From the NCBI GenBank assembly GCA_023426145.1, contig JAFABG010000006.1, positions 62,001 to 126,000 of the forward strand: DNA of 64,000 nt, given 5' to 3'. The stretch comes from Bacteroidota bacterium (GTDB lineage Bacteria; Bacteroidota; Bacteroidia; Bacteroidales; Bacteroidaceae). Both the position numbers and the translations under genes were made by a program. Under the pieces are notes generated by a model, which saw nothing but the letters and a program-made list of their open reading frames with translations, was not told where the DNA came from and made no database searches. Positions 60,236 through 64,000 of this stretch are shown piece after piece; positions within the stretch are counted from its first letter, which is position 1; each line of letters starts with the position of its first letter.

Positions 60236-61150
60236 TTATACTTGGGACGGTGCTGGGGAATTCATCCGTTTGGTATACAGGCTATCAATAATACCGTCTG
60301 ATAAACCAATGGTTGGTACCTGAATTCCGGTAGCATTTACTTGTGTAGCTACTTCAAGAAAAATTTTAGCCGCTGGAACAATCACGTCAGCACGGTCAGG
60401 CTTTAGTTTATATTGCTTGATACGTTGCTCAGTGGGTAATGCTTGAAGCGCTTCATAGATTTCACGAAGTGATTCAATGGGTAGAAATGAAGCCTTTTTA
60501 TCCTTTTTGTCGGCCAGACGGAATAACTTGTTAATGTTGCCTCCAGAACCGATAATATTGACGGGTGCATATTCGCTCGCAATTTTAGCTAATTCATTTT
60601 TTAAAGCCTCTTTTTCTTCTTCTTTTACCATACCACTTAGCATGCGCACCGTACCGATATTGTAAGAGCGTGAATTAATTAATTCGCCATTGCTAATCAA
60701 GTTTATTTCAGTACTACCACCGCCAACATCAACATAGAGATAGTTTTCGCCAGTAGCAAAAAGTTGCTCAATATGATTATCATATACGATATGAGCTTCT
60801 TCCTGACCATCTATAATATCTACACGAATACCTGTCTTTTTGGCTATCTGCTTTGTTATATCTTGTCCGTTGCGGGCATCGCGCATAGCAGAAGTAGCAC
60901 ATGCTCGATAATCTACTACGTCATAGATCTTCATTAGCTGTTTGTAAGCTTTCATCAGCTGGATTAACTTCTTTTCTTTTTCGGGCGAAATCACTCCCAT
61001 AGTGAAAGAATCTTCTCCCAGTCTCAAAGGGATACGAATGAGTTGTACCTTGCTCATCAATTCAGGAGCTTTCTCTTCATTCACGCATTTAATCAATAGC
61101 CTCACTGCATTTGATCCGATATCTATCGCTGCATAATTTACTTTTTTCAT
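60236..61150 (-). CDS. ppx: Exopolyphosphatase / pppGpp phosphohydrolase family protein
   Basis: 304 aa, one actin-like ASKHA domain. Phosphate-1 motif AAIDIGSNAVRLLI (about 7-20), phosphate-2 motif YVDVGGGSTEINLI (about 139-152), and GSGGNINKLF plus PADRADVIVPAAKIF later. Shorter than E. coli Ppx (513 aa), as in Bacteroidetes, because it lacks the C-terminal HD-like part. Start overlaps ppk by 4 bp (ATGA), so the two are coupled. It would degrade polyphosphate, possibly also pppGpp. Confidence 0.93.
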   Translation of the reverse strand: MKKVNYAAIDIGSNAVRLLIKCVNEEKAPELMSKVQLIRIPLRLGEDSFTMGVISPEKEKKLIQLMKAYKQLMKIYDVVDYRACATSAMRDARNGQDITKQIAKKTGIRVDIIDGQEEAHIVYDNHIEQLFATGENYLYVDVGGGSTEINLISNGELINSRSYNIGTVRMLSGMVKEEEKEALKNELAKIASEYAPVNIIGSGGNINKLFRLADKKDKKASFLPIESLREIYEALQALPTEQRIKQYKLKPDRADVIVPAAKIFLEVATQVNATGIQVPTIGLSDGIIDSLYTKRMNSPAPSQV

Positions 61151-63276
61151 ACTTCTTCTATGGTATTTTTTCTGTAATCCTTATATAATTTTTCTTGTGA
61201 GCGGAAAAGTGTTTTTTCTTTATCTGTTTCAGATTCGGAATCTTTGACGTCCTTACAAAGTATCGAGTGCATATTTATCCATGGCTTATTTAGACCGGTG
61301 CCATCTACAATACGCCCTTTAGCTGTGTCTTGATAACCATAGCACACGATTCGCTTTAAATCGGCTTGTATATCTCCGTCATAGACAGGAGCCAATACTT
61401 CTATTCGGTTATCTAGATTGCGAGGCATTAAATCGGCAGAACCGATATAATATTTCTCTTCGCCACTATTGCAAAAGATAAAGATGCGTGAGTGTTCAAG
61501 ATATCGATCAATGATACCGTTAATGTGAATATGCTCACTAACACCTTGAACACCAGTGACTATGGAGCAGTTACCACGCACCACTAATTCCACCTGTACT
61601 CCTGCTGTGGAGGCTTCATATAGTTTTTCAATAAGTGCATAGTCTGTAATATGATTCACCTTGATCAATATATAAGCCTCTTTCCCTTGTTCCTTATTTT
61701 TTATTTCTTTATTGATCAAAGTAATTAGGCGTTTTCGCATATCATTGGGAGACACCAGTAGCTCCTTGAAGTTAATAGGCGTGTAAGGCTTTTCAATAAA
61801 ATCAAATACTGCATTTACTTCTCTTACGAGAGGACGGTTGGCAGTCATAATGGTATAGTCAGTATACATCCGTGCGTTCCCTTCATGAAAATTTCCAGTA
61901 CTGATGCAAGCTATATCTTTATGACGTGTTCCAATATGGAGTAACTTTGAGTGAATCTTGAGTCCCTCAACGCCGAAAACGACATGGATTCCAGCTTCTT
62001 GCATTCGTTTACTCCAATTAATGTTCGAAGCTTCATCGAATCGAGCTAACAGTTCAATAACTACTGTAACTTTCTTTCCATTTTTTGCAGCGCAAATCAA
62101 TGCTTTGATCACCTTCGACTCCTTAGCAAGTCTATAGAGTGTCATCTTAATACTTTTTACTTCTTTACTGATAGCAGCTTCATGTAATACACGTATGAAT
62201 GTATCAAAACTATGGTAAGGGTAGTGTAGTGAACGATCTTTTTCTCGGATAAGCGATAGGATACTTTCTTGGCTGTTGAGCTCTGATTTTGCGATAGGTT
62301 CCCATGAGGGATATTTTAAGTCATATCGACCACAAGTAGGAAACTTCATCAGATCCTTGAAGTTGTGGTATCTTCCTCCTGCTATACGGGTGTCATTTTT
62401 ATCCACGTTGAGGCGAATCATCAATCTCTTAAGTAAATCTCTAGGAATCTCTTTGTCGTAAACAAAACGTATCGGTTCACCTTTCTTTCTGCTCTTTACT
62501 CCTTTGGAAATTTTTTGTAAAACCCCTGTCCGTAAATCGCTATCCATCTCCATTTCGGCATCTTTGGTAAATTTGAAGGTGTATGCTTCATAATCTGAGT
62601 ATTCCATTCCTACGAATATCATGGGTAAACAGTAACGGATTACATCGTCAAGAAACATCAGACATGTTTTTCCGTCAGCATCTGGTAACTGGATAAATCG
62701 ACCTAATTCTTCTGTAGGAAGCTCAATTACTGCATAATCTTTTTTCCTTATTTTGCCCGTTGCATCTTTAAGTAATAGACGAATGGCAAGATAAATATCT
62801 TCGTCGGTTTGATCATCAAAAGGACGAGTGCCGTTTAAGAAAAGTGGATTAGCAGATCCGCTGAGTTTCTTGCGATAAAACGAGGTTATGAAATTCTTTT
62901 GCTCATCAGTCATCTCTGTCTCTTTGATGACATATATGTTTTCCTTTTTGAGCTCTTCCAATATGGTTGCGAAGATCTCTTCAAATTGCTTGAAATATCG
63001 ATTGTGAAGTTTCCCGATTTGTTTTAGCGTGTTGGCTGCATATTCTTGCTCTTTTTGTATGTTTTTATCAATGTATTCAATGATACGATTAAGCGTTGCA
63101 ATACGCACCCGAAAGAATTCGTCCAAATTGTTAGAGTAGATGCCTAGGAAAGTCAAACGTTCCAATAAGGGAACTTCCATTCTTGCCGCCTCAAGCAAGA
63201 TGCGCTGATTGAAATACATCCAACTAATGTCGCGTTCAAGGTGAGGGTGCTTTTTTTTTATGTCGCTTGGTTTCAT
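61147..63276 (-). CDS. ppk1: Polyphosphate kinase 1
   Basis: 709 aa. Makes polyphosphate from ATP. N-terminal domain HLERDISWMYFNQRILLEA; helical domain; two phospholipase-D-like C-terminal domains with the phospho-His motif GLKIHSKLLHIG (about 456-467) and second His in FHEGNARMYTDY. LYRLAKESKVIKAL and PYHSFDTFIRVLHEAA are the usual contacts. Length normal. First gene of ppk-ppx; -7 box at 63299-63306. Confidence 0.97.
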   Translation of the reverse strand: MKPSDIKKKHPHLERDISWMYFNQRILLEAARMEVPLLERLTFLGIYSNNLDEFFRVRIATLNRIIEYIDKNIQKEQEYAANTLKQIGKLHNRYFKQFEEIFATILEELKKENIYVIKETEMTDEQKNFITSFYRKKLSGSANPLFLNGTRPFDDQTDEDIYLAIRLLLKDATGKIRKKDYAVIELPTEELGRFIQLPDADGKTCLMFLDDVIRYCLPMIFVGMEYSDYEAYTFKFTKDAEMEMDSDLRTGVLQKISKGVKSRKKGEPIRFVYDKEIPRDLLKRLMIRLNVDKNDTRIAGGRYHNFKDLMKFPTCGRYDLKYPSWEPIAKSELNSQESILSLIREKDRSLHYPYHSFDTFIRVLHEAAISKEVKSIKMTLYRLAKESKVIKALICAAKNGKKVTVVIELLARFDEASNINWSKRMQEAGIHVVFGVEGLKIHSKLLHIGTRHKDIACISTGNFHEGNARMYTDYTIMTANRPLVREVNAVFDFIEKPYTPINFKELLVSPNDMRKRLITLINKEIKNKEQGKEAYILIKVNHITDYALIEKLYEASTAGVQVELVVRGNCSIVTGVQGVSEHIHINGIIDRYLEHSRIFIFCNSGEEKYYIGSADLMPRNLDNRIEVLAPVYDGDIQADLKRIVCYGYQDTAKGRIVDGTGLNKPWINMHSILCKDVKDSESETDKEKTLFRSQEKLYKDYRKNTIEEV

Positions 63277-63298
63277 GATAAATCTTTTTTGTTTTTCG

Positions 63299-63306
63299 CA
63301 AAAGTA
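63299..63306 (-). promoter_or_regulatory. -7 box of ppk-ppx
   Basis: TACTTTTG on the minus strand, 22 bp before the ppk ATG; no TTTG at the standard distance. Confidence 0.4.
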
Positions 63307-63441
63307 TTCAAATAGGGTGTAATAGATATAACAAATATGTTACGAACCTGTTATAATGTGTATTTGTTATTTCCTTATATTAATATAAACACTTATATTC
63401 GCAAAAGTATTGAAATATAAACTGTTAAAAATATAGAACGT

Positions 63442-64000
63442 ATGAAAGTTATAAATTATTCTTTAATCCGCATTTTGTTTGCTGTGGTCATTGGTTTGGT
63501 TCTTGTGCTTTGGCCTGATGCGGCAACAATTTATATTGTAGTAACTGTTGGAATAGCTTTTCTAGTACCTGGAATAATAAGTCTTTTTGGGTATTTTGGA
63601 CGCAAAATACAAGAGGATGAAGTTAAACCCCGTTTCCCTTTAGAAGGGGTAGGGAGTTTATTCTTTGGATTATGGCTCATCATTATGCCCGAATTCTTTG
63701 CTGATGCTCTGATGTTTCTTTTAGGCTTTATCTTAATGATGGGGGGGATTCAACAAATAGCATCTTTATCGGTGGCTCGTCGGTGGATAAATGTTCCTTT
63801 AGTCTTTTATTTTGTGCCTTCATTGATTCTTCTTGCTGGAATCATTGCTTTATTCAATCCTACGGGAGTGAGGAATACGGCGTTTATTATCATTGGAATC
63901 AGTAGCTTGATTTATGCGCTTTCTGAGTTGGTAAACTGGTTTAAGTTTACACGCCGTCGACCAAAAACAACATTAAAGGCCAACACTGATATTGAAGATG
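63442..64000 (+). CDS. DUF308/HdeD-like membrane protein, 5' part
   Basis: 186 complete codons to the window end with no stop; the gene is cut off. Starts MKVINYSLIRILFAVVIGLV. Six helices are visible: about 7-25, 28-48, 70-88, 90-108, 125-142 and 150-170, in the three-repeat style of DUF308/HdeD. Repeats such as GVGSLFFGLWLIIMPEFFAD support the family. The end so far is basic (FTRRRPKTTLKAN), so cytoplasmic. Divergent from ppk; a -7-like TATATTCG lies at 63393-63400. HdeD relatives protect against acid stress; the role here is unknown. Confidence 0.75.
   Translation, partial: MKVINYSLIRILFAVVIGLVLVLWPDAATIYIVVTVGIAFLVPGIISLFGYFGRKIQEDEVKPRFPLEGVGSLFFGLWLIIMPEFFADALMFLLGFILMMGGIQQIASLSVARRWINVPLVFYFVPSLILLAGIIALFNPTGVRNTAFIIIGISSLIYALSELVNWFKFTRRRPKTTLKANTDIED

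Overview
The window reads as chromosomal DNA of a Bacteroides-type member of the Bacteroidales. The signs are three SusC/SusD pairs, promoters of the Bacteroides kind (TTTG or ATTG near -33, TAnnTTTG near -7), few Shine-Dalgarno sequences, low G+C, and a trp operon ordered BEGDCFA. No rRNA, tRNA, CRISPR array, insertion sequence or phage gene was seen.

Layout. 1-5.3 kb: housekeeping genes (dnaK 5' part on the minus strand, a carboxynorspermidine dehydrogenase-type gene, bcp, recA, a small P-loop NTPase). 5.4-20 kb: two divergent outer-membrane uptake loci. The left one is SusC-SusD-TlpA-like lipoprotein. The right one is PHP phosphoesterase, IPT/NHL lipoprotein, SusC, SusD and a DUF1735-like lipoprotein, and looks suited to a phosphoester or other ester nutrient. 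20.2-30.8 kb: a YidE/AspT-type transporter, a His-rich small membrane protein with a TonB receptor, and a third SusC-SusD-lipoprotein operon. 30.8-32.4 kb: a gene-poor stretch with a likely small RNA, a six-copy 22-bp repeat array and a long palindrome. 32.4-43.7 kb: an iron/redox block (porin, imelysin, di-heme lipoprotein and cytochrome c assembly operon; flavodoxin and DUF2023; stand-alone AICAR transformylase; hemerythrin plus LuxR-type pseudo-receiver) and two more likely non-coding RNAs. 43.7-49.5 kb: a short polysaccharide operon (receiver, sugar-phosphate transferase, degenerate GT2, acetyltransferase) and a LruC-domain lipoprotein. 49.7-57.8 kb: asparaginase and the trp operon with a leader peptide and attenuator. 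57.9-64 kb: a PAS histidine kinase, ppx-ppk, and the start of a DUF308-like membrane gene.

Main discovery. Six promoters carry the same palindromic element, about ATACC-N8-GGGAT, always placed so that its last AT forms the first two bases of an ATTG -33 box, with exactly 20 bp to the -7 box. They drive the His-rich protein/TonB receptor, the porin-imelysin-cytochrome operon, flavodoxin-DUF2023, hemerythrin-LuxR, and two paralogous small RNAs. The gene content suggests an iron- or redox-responsive repressor regulon with two sister sRNAs, comparable in logic to RyhB/PrrF. The site comparison is read from the sequence; the signal and the regulator are inferred.
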